A DNA stretch of 64,000 bases from Arcobacter siniprincipis. GTDB taxonomy: Bacteria; Campylobacterota; Campylobacteria; Campylobacterales; Arcobacteraceae. The stretch covers positions 1,054,001 to 1,118,000 of the forward strand of contig NZ_CP182343.1 in the NCBI RefSeq assembly GCF_048571125.1, read 5' to 3'. Positions 17,594-26,036 of this stretch are shown here, piece by piece (within the stretch, counting starts at the first letter, position 1; every line of letters begins with the position of its first letter). The position numbers and the translations under genes are program-made. The notes below the pieces were generated by a model that was given only the letters and a program-made list of their open reading frames with translations, had not been told where the DNA came from and ran no database searches.

Positions 17594-18274
17594 ATGTTTC
17601 TTACAAATCGGGAACAAGAAAGATTGATGATTTACACGGCTTCAAAATTGGCACTTGAAAGAAAAGAAAAAGGCTTGAAGTTAAACTATCCAGAAGCTGT
17701 TGCAATTTTGAGTTCATATATTCTTGAAGGTGCAAGGGAAGGTAAAACAGTTGCACAGCTTATGGTAGATGCTACAAAAGTTTTAGGTGAAGATGATGTT
17801 ATGGATGGAATTGCATCTATGATGCATATGGTTCAAATAGAAGCTACCTTTGATGATGGTACAAAATTAGTTACTGTTCACAATCCTATTACTACAAGCA
17901 AAAAAGCAAAAATAGAGCCTGGTGAATATTTTGTAAATGAAGGTGAAATATCTTTAAATGAAAACAAAGAATTAACAACAATACATGTAGAAAACAAAGG
18001 GGATAGACCAGTACAAATTGGATCACACTATCACTTTTTTGAAGTTAATAAAGAGCTTGATTTTAATAGAGCTGACGCTTATGGTAAAAGACTTGATGTT
18101 CCTGCTGGAACTTCAGTGCGATTTGAACCTGGTTCTTCTAAAGAGATAACTTTAGTATCATATACAGGTAAACGATATATGAGTGGATTTAATGGTTTGG
18201 TTGAGGGATTTTTAGATGATGTTTCAACAAAAGAGAATGCCATGAAAAATTTAGAAAAGTTTTTAGGAGTATAA
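17594..18274 (+). CDS. ureAB: Urease gamma-beta fusion subunit
   Basis: A 226-residue protein in which the gamma subunit (about 1-100; LTNREQERLMIYTASKLA and VAILSSYILEGAREGK) is fused to the beta subunit (about 105-226; PGEYFVNEGEISLNENKE, VGSHYHFFEVN-like IGSHYHFFEVNKEL). This fusion is the Helicobacter/Arcobacter arrangement (Helicobacter UreA). A strong GGAGG lies 6 bases before the ATG. One base separates it from ureC. A 98-base gap separates it from allA, so it may share the allantoate transcript. Confidence 0.95.
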   Translation: MFLTNREQERLMIYTASKLALERKEKGLKLNYPEAVAILSSYILEGAREGKTVAQLMVDATKVLGEDDVMDGIASMMHMVQIEATFDDGTKLVTVHNPITTSKKAKIEPGEYFVNEGEISLNENKELTTIHVENKGDRPVQIGSHYHFFEVNKELDFNRADAYGKRLDVPAGTSVRFEPGSSKEITLVSYTGKRYMSGFNGLVEGFLDDVSTKENAMKNLEKFLGV

Positions 18275-18275
18275 G

Positions 18276-19979
18276 ATGAAAATATCAAAAGAAAAATATG
18301 CTTCAATGTATGGACCAACAACTGGTGATAGATTTAGACTCGCTGATACTTCTTTAATAGCTAAGATAGAAAAAGACTATACAACTTATGGAGAAGAGAG
18401 CAAATTTGGTGGTGGTAAAACAGTAAGAGATGGAATGGCACAAAGTCCAACGGCTGTTGATGTTGCTGATTTGATTATTACAAATGCTATTATCATAGAT
18501 TATACAGGTATTGTAAAAGCTGATATTGGAATCAAAGATGGAATAATCATAGCTATTGGAAAATCTGGTAATCCAAATCTTTGTGATGGTATTACAGAAG
18601 GTTTAGAAATAGGGGCCAATACAGAAATACTATCAGCTGAAGGTAAAATCATAACTGCTGGTGGAATTGACTCACATATTCACTTTATCTCTCCTGGTCA
18701 AATTGATGTTGCACTAGCTAGTGGAGTTACTACCATGGTAGGTGGAGGAACTGGACCAAATACAGGAACCAATGCCACAACTTGTACACCAGGTCAGTGG
18801 AATATAGCTAAGATGATACAAAGTGTTGACAACTTACCTCTTAACTTTGGTTTTATGGGAAAAGGAAACAGCTCTTGTAAAGAGGCTTTGGAAGTTCAAA
18901 TAAAAGCTGGAGCTATGGGACTAAAACTGCATGAAGATTGGGGAAGTACTCCAAAGGCTATTGATACTTGTTTAAGTGTTGCAGATGAGTATGATGTGCA
19001 AGTTGCTATTCATACAGATACATTAAATGAATCAGGATTTGTAGATAATACTGTTGATTCTTTTAAAGATAGAACAATCCATACCTTCCATAGTGAAGGA
19101 GCAGGAGGTGGCCATGCCCCTGATATTATGAAAGTGGCTGGTTTAGCAAATGTCTTACCATCAAGTACTAATCCAACTCTACCATATACAAAAAATACAA
19201 TAGAAGAACATCTTGATATGCTTATGGTTTGTCACCATTTAAGTCCAAAGATTCCAGAAGATGTAAGTTTTGCAGAGAGTAGAATTAGAGGCAAGACAAT
19301 TGCAGCTGAAGATGTACTTCATGACCTTGGAGCTATTAGTATCACAAGTAGTGATTCTCAAGCTATGGGAAGAGTAGGGGAAGTACTAATTAGAACTTGG
19401 CAAGTGGCTGATTCTATGAAAAAACAACGGGGTGCTTTACTTGGAGATGATGAGTTAAGTGATAATAATAGAATCAAAAGATACATCGCAAAATATACTA
19501 TCAATCCAGCTATTGCTTGTGGAATAGATGAGTATGTGGGAAGTATTGAAGTTGGTAAAATGGCTGACTTAGTTTTATGGAATAGAGCATTTTTTGGAGT
19601 GAAACCTGAAATTATCATCAAAGGTGGATTTATAGCACTTAGTATGATGGGTGATTCAAATGCTTCAATTCCAACACCAGAACCAAATATGTATAGACCT
19701 ATGTTTGGAAGTTTGGGAAAAGCAACTGCAAAAACAAGTGTTATTTTTACTTCTAAAGTAGCTTTAGATAGTGGCATTAGAGAAAAGTTAGAAATTGACA
19801 AATCTATGTTAGCAGTGAAAAATACAAGAAATATTGGTAAAAAAGATATGAAATTAAATGATTTTATTGGAGATATTGAAGTTAATCCAGAAACTTATGA
19901 TGTAACAGTAAATGGAGAGTTAATAGAATCAAACTATGTTTCAGTAGTACCAATGGCAAAAAAATATTTTATGTTCTAG
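18276..19979 (+). CDS. ureC: Urease alpha (catalytic) subunit
   Basis: Hydrolyses urea to ammonia and carbamate at a dinuclear nickel site. The 567-residue protein keeps all active-site residues at the same numbers as Klebsiella urease: nickel ligands H134, H136, H246, H272, D360, carbamylated K217 (MGLKLHED), flap C319 and H320 (MVCHHL). Ends KYFMF. Called UreB in Helicobacter. Belongs to the ureAB-C-E-F-G transcript. Confidence 0.98.
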   Translation: MKISKEKYASMYGPTTGDRFRLADTSLIAKIEKDYTTYGEESKFGGGKTVRDGMAQSPTAVDVADLIITNAIIIDYTGIVKADIGIKDGIIIAIGKSGNPNLCDGITEGLEIGANTEILSAEGKIITAGGIDSHIHFISPGQIDVALASGVTTMVGGGTGPNTGTNATTCTPGQWNIAKMIQSVDNLPLNFGFMGKGNSSCKEALEVQIKAGAMGLKLHEDWGSTPKAIDTCLSVADEYDVQVAIHTDTLNESGFVDNTVDSFKDRTIHTFHSEGAGGGHAPDIMKVAGLANVLPSSTNPTLPYTKNTIEEHLDMLMVCHHLSPKIPEDVSFAESRIRGKTIAAEDVLHDLGAISITSSDSQAMGRVGEVLIRTWQVADSMKKQRGALLGDDELSDNNRIKRYIAKYTINPAIACGIDEYVGSIEVGKMADLVLWNRAFFGVKPEIIIKGGFIALSMMGDSNASIPTPEPNMYRPMFGSLGKATAKTSVIFTSKVALDSGIREKLEIDKSMLAVKNTRNIGKKDMKLNDFIGDIEVNPETYDVTVNGELIESNYVSVVPMAKKYFMF

Positions 19980-19988
19980 GAGGAAAGT

Positions 19989-20435
19989 TTGGAAAATTGC
20001 ATGATAAAAAAAGTTGCAAAGATAAGTAAGGATATTGATGCAACTGATGAGGTTGAGCTATCTTGGTTTGATATGCAAAAACCAAATTTAACAGGGGTTA
20101 GTAAAAGTGGTATAAATTTTGTAGTAAAAGTAAAGTTTACTCATTTACATGAAAATGATATTTTAATATGTGAAGATGGTTATGCTATCAAAGTAAAACG
20201 AAGTGTTGATGAGGTTTTTGTTTTAGAGTTCTCAGATGCTTTAGTTTTTGCAAAAACAGCATATGAAATAGGAAACAGACATCAACCCATAATGATAGAA
20301 GATTATAAAATTACACTCTTAGATGATATTTCTATAGGTGATATTATAAAAGATTGTTATACAAATGAGAATATTAATGTAGAAAAAACAAAAGGGTACT
20401 TTAAACCAAATGGTAAAGCACATCACTCGCACTAA
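19989..20435 (+). CDS. ureE: Urease accessory protein UreE (nickel carrier)
   Basis: A 148-residue nickel metallochaperone. The conserved nickel-binding core is GNRHQPIMIEDYKI (His in GNRH), and the C-terminus ends HHSH, a short His-rich tail. The TTG start at 19989 is chosen because AGGAGG ends 5 bases before it; the alternative ATG 20001 would be 17 bases away. It overlaps ureF by 26 bases. Confidence 0.9.
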   Translation: MENCMIKKVAKISKDIDATDEVELSWFDMQKPNLTGVSKSGINFVVKVKFTHLHENDILICEDGYAIKVKRSVDEVFVLEFSDALVFAKTAYEIGNRHQPIMIEDYKITLLDDISIGDIIKDCYTNENINVEKTKGYFKPNGKAHHSH

Positions 20436-21108
20436 TCTTAAATCTTTAAGTAGATTTTTGCAAATACTTGATGGAACTTTTCCCTCTGGTATGTTTGTGC
20501 ACTCTTTTGGTTTAGAGCCTCATATTGTAAAAGAAGTGGTTTATGATGAAAAGAGTTTGAAAATTTATTTAAAAAACTTAATCATAGATCAATATTCAAA
20601 GATGGAGTTTGTTTATATCAAAAAAGTCTATAAAGCTTTAGAAAATGATAAATTAAATCTAATAAAAAAACTTGATAATGAGTATGGTTCATATTTGACT
20701 TATGAATATGCAAAAGCTTCAAAAGATATTGGTGAAAACTATTTTGCCCAAATTAAAAGTTTGCCCACAAAAGATATAGTAAAAAACTATTTTTTAAATA
20801 TAGATAATAAAACTTGTGAAGCAAATGAAATCATAGTTTTAAGTGCTCTATCTTTTGACTTGGATATTTGTATGGAAGATTTTATTGTAATGTGGACTAA
20901 AAAAAATCTTATAAATATAGCAGCAACGACACTTAAAATATCCAGAATAAAACCCTCTCAAATACAAAAAATGCTTTTTGAATTTGATGAAATATTAGAG
21001 AATATTCTTTTTGAAGATATTGATAAAAAGATTACAAACTTTAATCCTCTTTTTGAAGAAGTCATTTTTTCTCACAAGAATTTAGAACCAAAGATGTTTA
21101 TAACGTAA
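20410..21108 (+). CDS. ureF: Urease accessory protein UreF
   Basis: A 232-residue helical protein that joins UreD and UreG in the nickel-insertion complex and acts as a fidelity checkpoint for GTP hydrolysis. The diagnostic N-terminal motif is LQILDGTFPSGMFVHSFGLE. The start lies inside ureE, so translation is probably coupled. Confidence 0.9.
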   Translation: MVKHITRTNLKSLSRFLQILDGTFPSGMFVHSFGLEPHIVKEVVYDEKSLKIYLKNLIIDQYSKMEFVYIKKVYKALENDKLNLIKKLDNEYGSYLTYEYAKASKDIGENYFAQIKSLPTKDIVKNYFLNIDNKTCEANEIIVLSALSFDLDICMEDFIVMWTKKNLINIAATTLKISRIKPSQIQKMLFEFDEILENILFEDIDKKITNFNPLFEEVIFSHKNLEPKMFIT

Positions 21109-21121
21109 AGGAAAATAAGAA

Positions 21122-21709
21122 ATGAGTTTAAAAATAGGAATAGCAGGACCAGTAGGAAGTGGGAAGACTTCACTAATAGAAAGTCTTACAAACATACTAA
21201 AAGATAAATATTCACTAGCAATCGTGACAAATGATATATATACAACAGAAGATGCAAACTATTTAAAAAGAACACTTGATTTAGATGAGAATAGAATCAC
21301 AGGTGTTGAAACAGGTGGTTGTCCTCATACTGCCATTCGTGATGATATTTCTATGAATCAAAAAGCTGTACGAGAACTTGAAAAAAAGTTTAATCCAGAT
21401 ATAACATTTGTGGAAAGTGGAGGAGATAATTTAAGTGCAACTTTTTCTTATGAGTTGATTGATTATTATATGTATGTAATAGATGTGGCACAAGGGGCTG
21501 ATATTCCTCGTAAAAAAGGTGCAGGATTACTTTTTTCTGATTTACTTGTAGTAAATAAAACTGACTTAGCTGTTTATGTTGGAGTTGATTTAGTATCTAT
21601 GAAAAGTGATGTGGAAAATAATAGAAAAAATAAACCCTCAGTTTTTATTTCAAATAAAGATGAAAAAAGTTTAGTTCAAGTTATTTCTTGGATAGAGGCT
21701 TTATTATAA
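21122..21709 (+). CDS. ureG: Urease accessory GTPase UreG
   Basis: A 195-residue SIMIBI-class GTPase supplying energy for urease nickel insertion. P-loop GPVGSGKTS, the nickel-binding CPH motif in TGGCPHTAIRDD, ESGGDNLSATFS, and guanine-specificity NKTDLA. Last gene of the urease transcript, followed by a strong terminator. Confidence 0.97.
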   Translation: MSLKIGIAGPVGSGKTSLIESLTNILKDKYSLAIVTNDIYTTEDANYLKRTLDLDENRITGVETGGCPHTAIRDDISMNQKAVRELEKKFNPDITFVESGGDNLSATFSYELIDYYMYVIDVAQGADIPRKKGAGLLFSDLLVVNKTDLAVYVGVDLVSMKSDVENNRKNKPSVFISNKDEKSLVQVISWIEALL

Positions 21710-21743
21710 AAGGTAAATAAAGAAATATCTTTATTTACCTTTT
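21708..21743. terminator. Bidirectional terminator between ureG and exbD
   Basis: Perfect 16-bp stem (arms 21708-21723 and 21728-21743) with a 4-base loop AATA and T-richness on both flanks. It serves ureG and the convergent exbD. Confidence 0.85.
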
Positions 21744-22120
21744 TTATCAGTTAATAGTGAAATATTAAATAGCTCATGTTTTTGAAGTAAATCTAAAATC
21801 TTAATAACTCTTTCATATTTTACTTCTTTGTCTATTCTAAAGATAATATTTCTTTGCTTGTCTTTTATTTTACTTATCTCTTCTTCAAGATTAGATATTG
21901 AAACTTCTTTTCCGTAAATTGCTAATTTTCCTCTATCAAGTTCAATTATAATTTCTTTTTGTTTTAGTTCTATCTCTTTTGCACTTGAGGTTGGCAGATT
22001 TAAAACTAAGGCTAATTCATCTTTTTTAAAAACAGAAGATACAATAAAGAATATTAAAAGAATAAAAACAACATCAATAAGAGGCGTAATATCAGGAGTT
22101 AAAATCTCTCTTTTTTTCAT
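21731..22120 (-). CDS. exbD: ExbD-type biopolymer transport protein
   Basis: A 129-residue inner-membrane protein: basic start, single membrane segment about 15-33 (LIDVVFILLIFFIV) containing the essential proton-conducting aspartate in TPLIDVVF, then a periplasmic domain. It forms the energising motor with ExbB and TonB. Overlaps exbB by 4 bases. Confidence 0.92.
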   Translation of the reverse strand: MKKREILTPDITPLIDVVFILLIFFIVSSVFKKDELALVLNLPTSSAKEIELKQKEIIIELDRGKLAIYGKEVSISNLEEEISKIKDKQRNIIFRIDKEVKYERVIKILDLLQKHELFNISLLTDKKGK

Positions 22121-22626
22121 ATTCTTTTTAGAACCTCTTTTTGAATTTTTAGTTCAATATCATCTAATATTCCAATAATATAGTTGTACCCAATATAATG
22201 TGGAATAGCCACAATTAAACCTGCAACTGTTGTAATAAGAGCTACTGATATACCACTTGAGAAAACAGATGGATCACCCAAACCACTTTTAGTAATAGAG
22301 TCAAATGAGTTTAAAACCCCAATAACTGTTCCTAAAAGACCTAAAAGAGGAGCAATTGATGCAATTATTTTTACAGTATTTAATCCAAACTCTAATTTTC
22401 TTATTCTTCTATTTATTACATTTTCAACAGACTCTTTCTCAAATGAGCTGTTTGTAGTTTTTACAAAAGCTAATATATCTTGTACAATTTTTTCTTTTCC
22501 AGCTCTTGAAGATAGAATAACTACTAATTTCCAAAACATTATTGTAAATCCAATAATATTTAAAAAAATTAGAATGTATACTATAACTCCACCTCTATCA
22601 ATGTAACTCATTAAATCAATACCCAT
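22117..22626 (-). CDS. exbB: ExbB-type proton channel (MotA/TolQ/ExbB family)
   Basis: A 169-residue protein with three membrane segments (about 13-35, 83-107, 120-150) and the family core IASIAPLLGLLGTVIGVL plus the glycine-rich GISVALITTVAGLIVAIP. Short single-domain form usual in Campylobacterota. Lies 5 bases after tonB. Confidence 0.92.
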   Translation of the reverse strand: MGIDLMSYIDRGGVIVYILIFLNIIGFTIMFWKLVVILSSRAGKEKIVQDILAFVKTTNSSFEKESVENVINRRIRKLEFGLNTVKIIASIAPLLGLLGTVIGVLNSFDSITKSGLGDPSVFSSGISVALITTVAGLIVAIPHYIGYNYIIGILDDIELKIQKEVLKRI

Positions 22627-22631
22627 GTATT

Positions 22632-23342
22632 TTAACTCCTAATAATTTGATATAAAACTGGAACTGTAATATTCCAAGAACTTTTATTTAGTTCTTGAGG
22701 AATTGGTTCAAAATGTTTTATTTTGTTTATAATTTCCATTGCTGCATTGTTTAATCTTTTGTATTTTGACTTTTCCATTATTTTGATATTTACAATATCT
22801 CCATTTTTTGCAATGGTAAAATTTAAGTATACTTTTCCTGTTTGATTAAGTCTTTTTGCACTATTTGGATATATTTTATTTTTTTCTATTAATTCTTTTA
22901 ATTTTAATAAATATTCATTCTCTATAGCTTTTAATTTATCTAAATCAATGTTTTTAGTTTTATTTTTAGTTTTTTGTTGAACTTTATGTTCAACAATTTT
23001 TTCTTTAAAAGTTTTTTCAGGTTCTTTTTTATGAACAAGTTTTTTTATTGGTTTTTCTTTTTTAATAAACTTCTTTTTCTTTGTGTGTTTGATAATATTT
23101 TTACTTTTAGTTTTGTGAAGCTTTTTTCTTACGATTTCTTTCTTCTTAACTTCTTTTTTAACTTCGACTTTTTTAACTTCTTGTTTTTTTATTACTATCT
23201 TGTTTAATTTTATTTGTGTGGTAGAATTTGTAGGTTTTGGTGCTATAATTTTATTTTCCTCTGTATGTAATTGGGCAAATAAATAAATATGAGTACAAAT
23301 AACAAGTATAAATATTGATAATAGACTTTTCTTTTTTTCCAT
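22632..23342 (-). CDS. tonB: TonB energy transducer
   Basis: A 236-residue protein: membrane anchor about 6-22, a long lysine/valine-rich periplasmic spacer with repeated KKE/VKK units (about 45-125; lysine-rich rather than the usual proline-rich), and a C-terminal TonB domain about 145-235 (YPNSAKRLNQTGKVYLNF, then FEPIPQEL). It spans the periplasm to open TonB-dependent receptors such as the one at 26037. A Fur-box-like site lies just upstream. Confidence 0.92.
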   Translation of the reverse strand: MEKKKSLLSIFILVICTHIYLFAQLHTEENKIIAPKPTNSTTQIKLNKIVIKKQEVKKVEVKKEVKKKEIVRKKLHKTKSKNIIKHTKKKKFIKKEKPIKKLVHKKEPEKTFKEKIVEHKVQQKTKNKTKNIDLDKLKAIENEYLLKLKELIEKNKIYPNSAKRLNQTGKVYLNFTIAKNGDIVNIKIMEKSKYKRLNNAAMEIINKIKHFEPIPQELNKSSWNITVPVLYQIIRS

Positions 23343-23358
23343 TTGAGGATATTAACAT

Positions 23359-23383
23359 AATATTGATAATGATTATCTTAATT
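23359..23383 (-). promoter_or_regulatory. Fur-box-like operator before tonB
   Basis: GATAATGATTATC at 23365-23377, 23 bases before the tonB start, is two-thirds of the classic Fur box GATAATGATAATCATTATC. Iron repression of tonB-exbB-exbD is the expected effect. Confidence 0.65.
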
Positions 23384-23394
23384 GGTCTTTAAAT

Positions 23395-25113
23395 TTAAAT
23401 AATTATTTGAAAATTTGCTCCATAATTATGATTAAATACTTGTATATTGCCATTAAAATGAGATTCAATTATCATTTTTGACATATAAAGTCCTATACCA
23501 CTTCCTTTTTGTTTTGTTGTAAAATATGGGTCAAATAAACATTCTAGGTATTTTTCTTCTATCCCTCCCGCATTATCCTCTATTGTTGTTATTATTGATT
23601 CATTTTCAATTTTGAGAATTATTTTGATTTTTGGGTTTTGGATTTTTCTTGATATTAAAACATCTTTTGCATTTGTTATAATATTTAGTATTACTTGAGC
23701 ATATTCATTTTCATAGGCTAATATTTGTTTATCATTTTTTATAATAAATTCATATTCTATTTTATTCTCTTGCAATAATGGTTTCATTATGTCCATTACA
23801 TTATTTATTGAATGACTGATAAAAAATAGATTTTTCTCTTTATTTATTTTGTAAAAATCTCTAAAATTATCAATAGTTTTTGACATAAAATTTAATTGTA
23901 TTTTTGATTCTTCTATTTTTTCTTTTAAATATTTTGTATCGATATAATCATTTTTAATAGATAATTGTAAATTCATATTAATAAATCCTAAATGAGCAAG
24001 AGGTTGTCTCCATTGATGTGCAATATTATTAATCATTTCTCCCATGGAAGAGAGTTTATTATTATGAATTAAAAGTTTTTCTTTTTTATTTTTGTCTTCA
24101 ATAATCTTTTTTAAAGTATATCCAAGTGCAAAACTAAATATTAATGATTCTATGGGTGTAACTAGATGAATAGTATAAATAGGACTTATAGAAATCAATT
24201 GATAAGAATTTAACACTAAGAAAAGAAAGACAAAAGACCAACCTAAGATATAAAAACAAGAGATATAATTACCTTTATAAAGTGAAATAATACCTGCTAC
24301 AATGGGAATAAAAAAACAAACATAAAAATGCATATATTCATACAATATGGACTCTTTATATATAAATATAGCAAAAAGATCAACTATATTTAAAACAATA
24401 AAAATGATGAAAATAATATTGAAAATAGGCATTTGTTTTTTTGCGTTTAATATGTCTTTTGCAAAAAGAAGAGTAAATAAAAAGGCACTTGTTTCAAAAA
24501 TATCTGTAATTGCTTGTTCGAAAATAGTTGGAAAAGATTTGTAACTTAAATAAACAAAAGCTATTAGGCTCAATAAAACAAATAATTGCATTAAAGAATA
24601 ATATAAAAAATACTTTATACGAGTGGAAAAATATATTACCAAATAATATAAAAATGCACAAAATATTATTCCATAAGCACTTCCATAAACAAAGGCTTCA
24701 TAACTAAATATATAATTATATTCAAATGAATTAATAACATTATATCTAAAGTCTAATCTTCCCTTTTTTTTATATTTATAATTTAAATATATTATATCTT
24801 TTGTATTTTTATCTAGTTTTACTACTAATATTTTATTTATTATTTCATATTTTGCATTTGTGTATACAAGATTTTCTAAGTTTGAAACTACTGTTAAATA
24901 AAATACTTGATCTTTTAATTCTTTTTTATTAATTTCAAATTTTGCTGATAGATTTTTTAATTTTTTAGTTTTTACTAACAGATATGCTTCATCTTCATTT
25001 TTAACTTCAATGTAATTTTTAAAATCTTCAGAATAAAAAGCTTTGTTGATAATACTAATATCTTTACAATACAAATTTAAATTTAAAATAAATAATATGA
25101 TTAAATAACGCAT
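23395..25113 (-). CDS. 7TM-sensor histidine kinase (7TMR-DISM type)
   Basis: A 572-residue inner-membrane kinase. Signal-like start, extracytoplasmic domain to about 130 resembling 7TMR-DISM extracellular module 2, seven membrane segments about 135-335, then a kinase core with H-box NIAHQWRQPLAHL and ATP-binding boxes NIITNAKDVL and GSGIGLYMSKMI. This H-box form is common in Arcobacteraceae. Lies divergent from its likely partner regulator at 25189 and beside tonB, so it may sense a siderophore or iron state. Confidence 0.85.
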   Translation of the reverse strand: MRYLIILFILNLNLYCKDISIINKAFYSEDFKNYIEVKNEDEAYLLVKTKKLKNLSAKFEINKKELKDQVFYLTVVSNLENLVYTNAKYEIINKILVVKLDKNTKDIIYLNYKYKKKGRLDFRYNVINSFEYNYIFSYEAFVYGSAYGIIFCAFLYYLVIYFSTRIKYFLYYSLMQLFVLLSLIAFVYLSYKSFPTIFEQAITDIFETSAFLFTLLFAKDILNAKKQMPIFNIIFIIFIVLNIVDLFAIFIYKESILYEYMHFYVCFFIPIVAGIISLYKGNYISCFYILGWSFVFLFLVLNSYQLISISPIYTIHLVTPIESLIFSFALGYTLKKIIEDKNKKEKLLIHNNKLSSMGEMINNIAHQWRQPLAHLGFINMNLQLSIKNDYIDTKYLKEKIEESKIQLNFMSKTIDNFRDFYKINKEKNLFFISHSINNVMDIMKPLLQENKIEYEFIIKNDKQILAYENEYAQVILNIITNAKDVLISRKIQNPKIKIILKIENESIITTIEDNAGGIEEKYLECLFDPYFTTKQKGSGIGLYMSKMIIESHFNGNIQVFNHNYGANFQIII

Positions 25114-25141
25114 TCTATATTATACAATTAATTACTTAATA

Positions 25142-25165
25142 TTAATAGTTATTATCATAATTTAT
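25142..25165. promoter_or_regulatory. Possible Fur-like site between the kinase and regulator genes
   Basis: TAGTTATTATCATAATTTAT shares TTATCATAATT with the site before the receptor gene at 26000. It sits in the 75-base divergent region and could serve both genes. Match to the Fur consensus is only partial. Confidence 0.35.
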
Positions 25166-25188
25166 ACTTTTTTTGATATAATGGGTTT

Positions 25189-25875
25189 ATGAATAAAAAA
25201 GAGTTCGAAAGTATAAGTATACTATTTGTTGATGATGAAGATTATATAAGGTCAAATGCTATTTCCTATTTGGAAAATTTTTTTAATAATGTTTTTGAAG
25301 CGAGAGATGCTTTTGAAGCTTTTGAAATCATTGATAACAACAAAATTAATATTATAATTACTGATATAAATATGCCAAATATAAATGGCTTAGATATGAT
25401 AAAAAAGATTAGAGAAAAAGATTTAGATATAAAAATTATTGTTTTAAGTGCTCATACTCAAACAGAGTATTTATTAGAAGCTATTGAATTAGGTCTAATA
25501 AAATATTTAGTAAAACCAATATCCCATGAAACTTTATATCCCATATTGTGTCAATGTTCAGAAAAGATTATAAGTGATAATTCAAACAAAACTTTATTTT
25601 CTATAGATTGTTATTTTGATGCATTTAATAAAAGATTGCAAAATAAAGGAATAAGTATCAAACTCACAAGTAAAGAGTTAGATCTTTTATCTTTATTGTG
25701 TGAACATAAAAATAAAGTTGTTCTTTATGAAATAATACAAGAAAAAGTTTGGAATGGATCTATAATGAGTGAAGATGCTATTCGTTCAGTTGCACGAAAA
25801 TTAAGAAAAAAACTTCCAAATAACTGTTTAGAAAACTTCTCAAAAATTGGATATAAAATAACTACCTTATCTTGA
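25189..25875 (+). CDS. OmpR-family response regulator
   Basis: A 228-residue regulator: receiver 1-120 with DDED at 16-19, phospho-acceptor Asp in IIITDINMPN and Lys in YLVKPISHE; winged helix about 140-227 ending SKIGYKI. Divergent from the 7TM kinase, directly upstream of the receptor gene whose promoter carries four 11-bp repeats, so it probably activates that promoter. Confidence 0.9.
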   Translation: MNKKEFESISILFVDDEDYIRSNAISYLENFFNNVFEARDAFEAFEIIDNNKINIIITDINMPNINGLDMIKKIREKDLDIKIIVLSAHTQTEYLLEAIELGLIKYLVKPISHETLYPILCQCSEKIISDNSNKTLFSIDCYFDAFNKRLQNKGISIKLTSKELDLLSLLCEHKNKVVLYEIIQEKVWNGSIMSEDAIRSVARKLRKKLPNNCLENFSKIGYKITTLS

Positions 25876-25886
25876 AAATCAAAATA

Positions 25887-25930
25887 AATGTCTTAAAAAT
25901 GTCCTACTAATGTCCTAGAAATGGCTTTTT
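25887..25930 (+). promoter_or_regulatory. Four 11-bp direct repeats upstream of the receptor gene
   Basis: AATG is repeated at exact 11-base steps (25887, 25898, 25909, 25920); units read AATGTCTTAAA, AATGTCCTACT, AATGTCCTAGA, AATGGCTTTTT. This is the spacing of OmpR/PhoB-family boxes. The array begins 12 bases after the regulator gene stop, before the receptor gene. Confidence 0.7.
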
Positions 25931-25999
25931 GTCTTTATTGAATAATTATAAGATTTTTCAGGATTGATTAAGAAAAATATAGGTTAAATTCGAAATATT

Positions 26000-26026
26000 A
26001 ATGATACTAATTATCATAATTATCAG
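26000..26026 (+). promoter_or_regulatory. Fur-box-like operator before the TonB-dependent receptor
   Basis: ATGATACTAATTATCATAAT followed by TATCA is an AT-rich quasi-palindrome similar to the Fur box, ending 11 bases before the receptor ATG, just before its AGAAGGAA ribosome site. Confidence 0.5.
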
Positions 26027-26036
26027 AAGGAAACAA

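Noticed and set aside
11292..21709. Search for UreI-type urea channel, NikR or nickel transporter genes in the urease region
   Set aside because: None seen; urea entry here is by the ABC transporter.
22974..23207. Phenylalanine-rich plus-strand frame within tonB
   Set aside because: Direct consequence of the lysine-codon-rich TonB spacer on the other strand.
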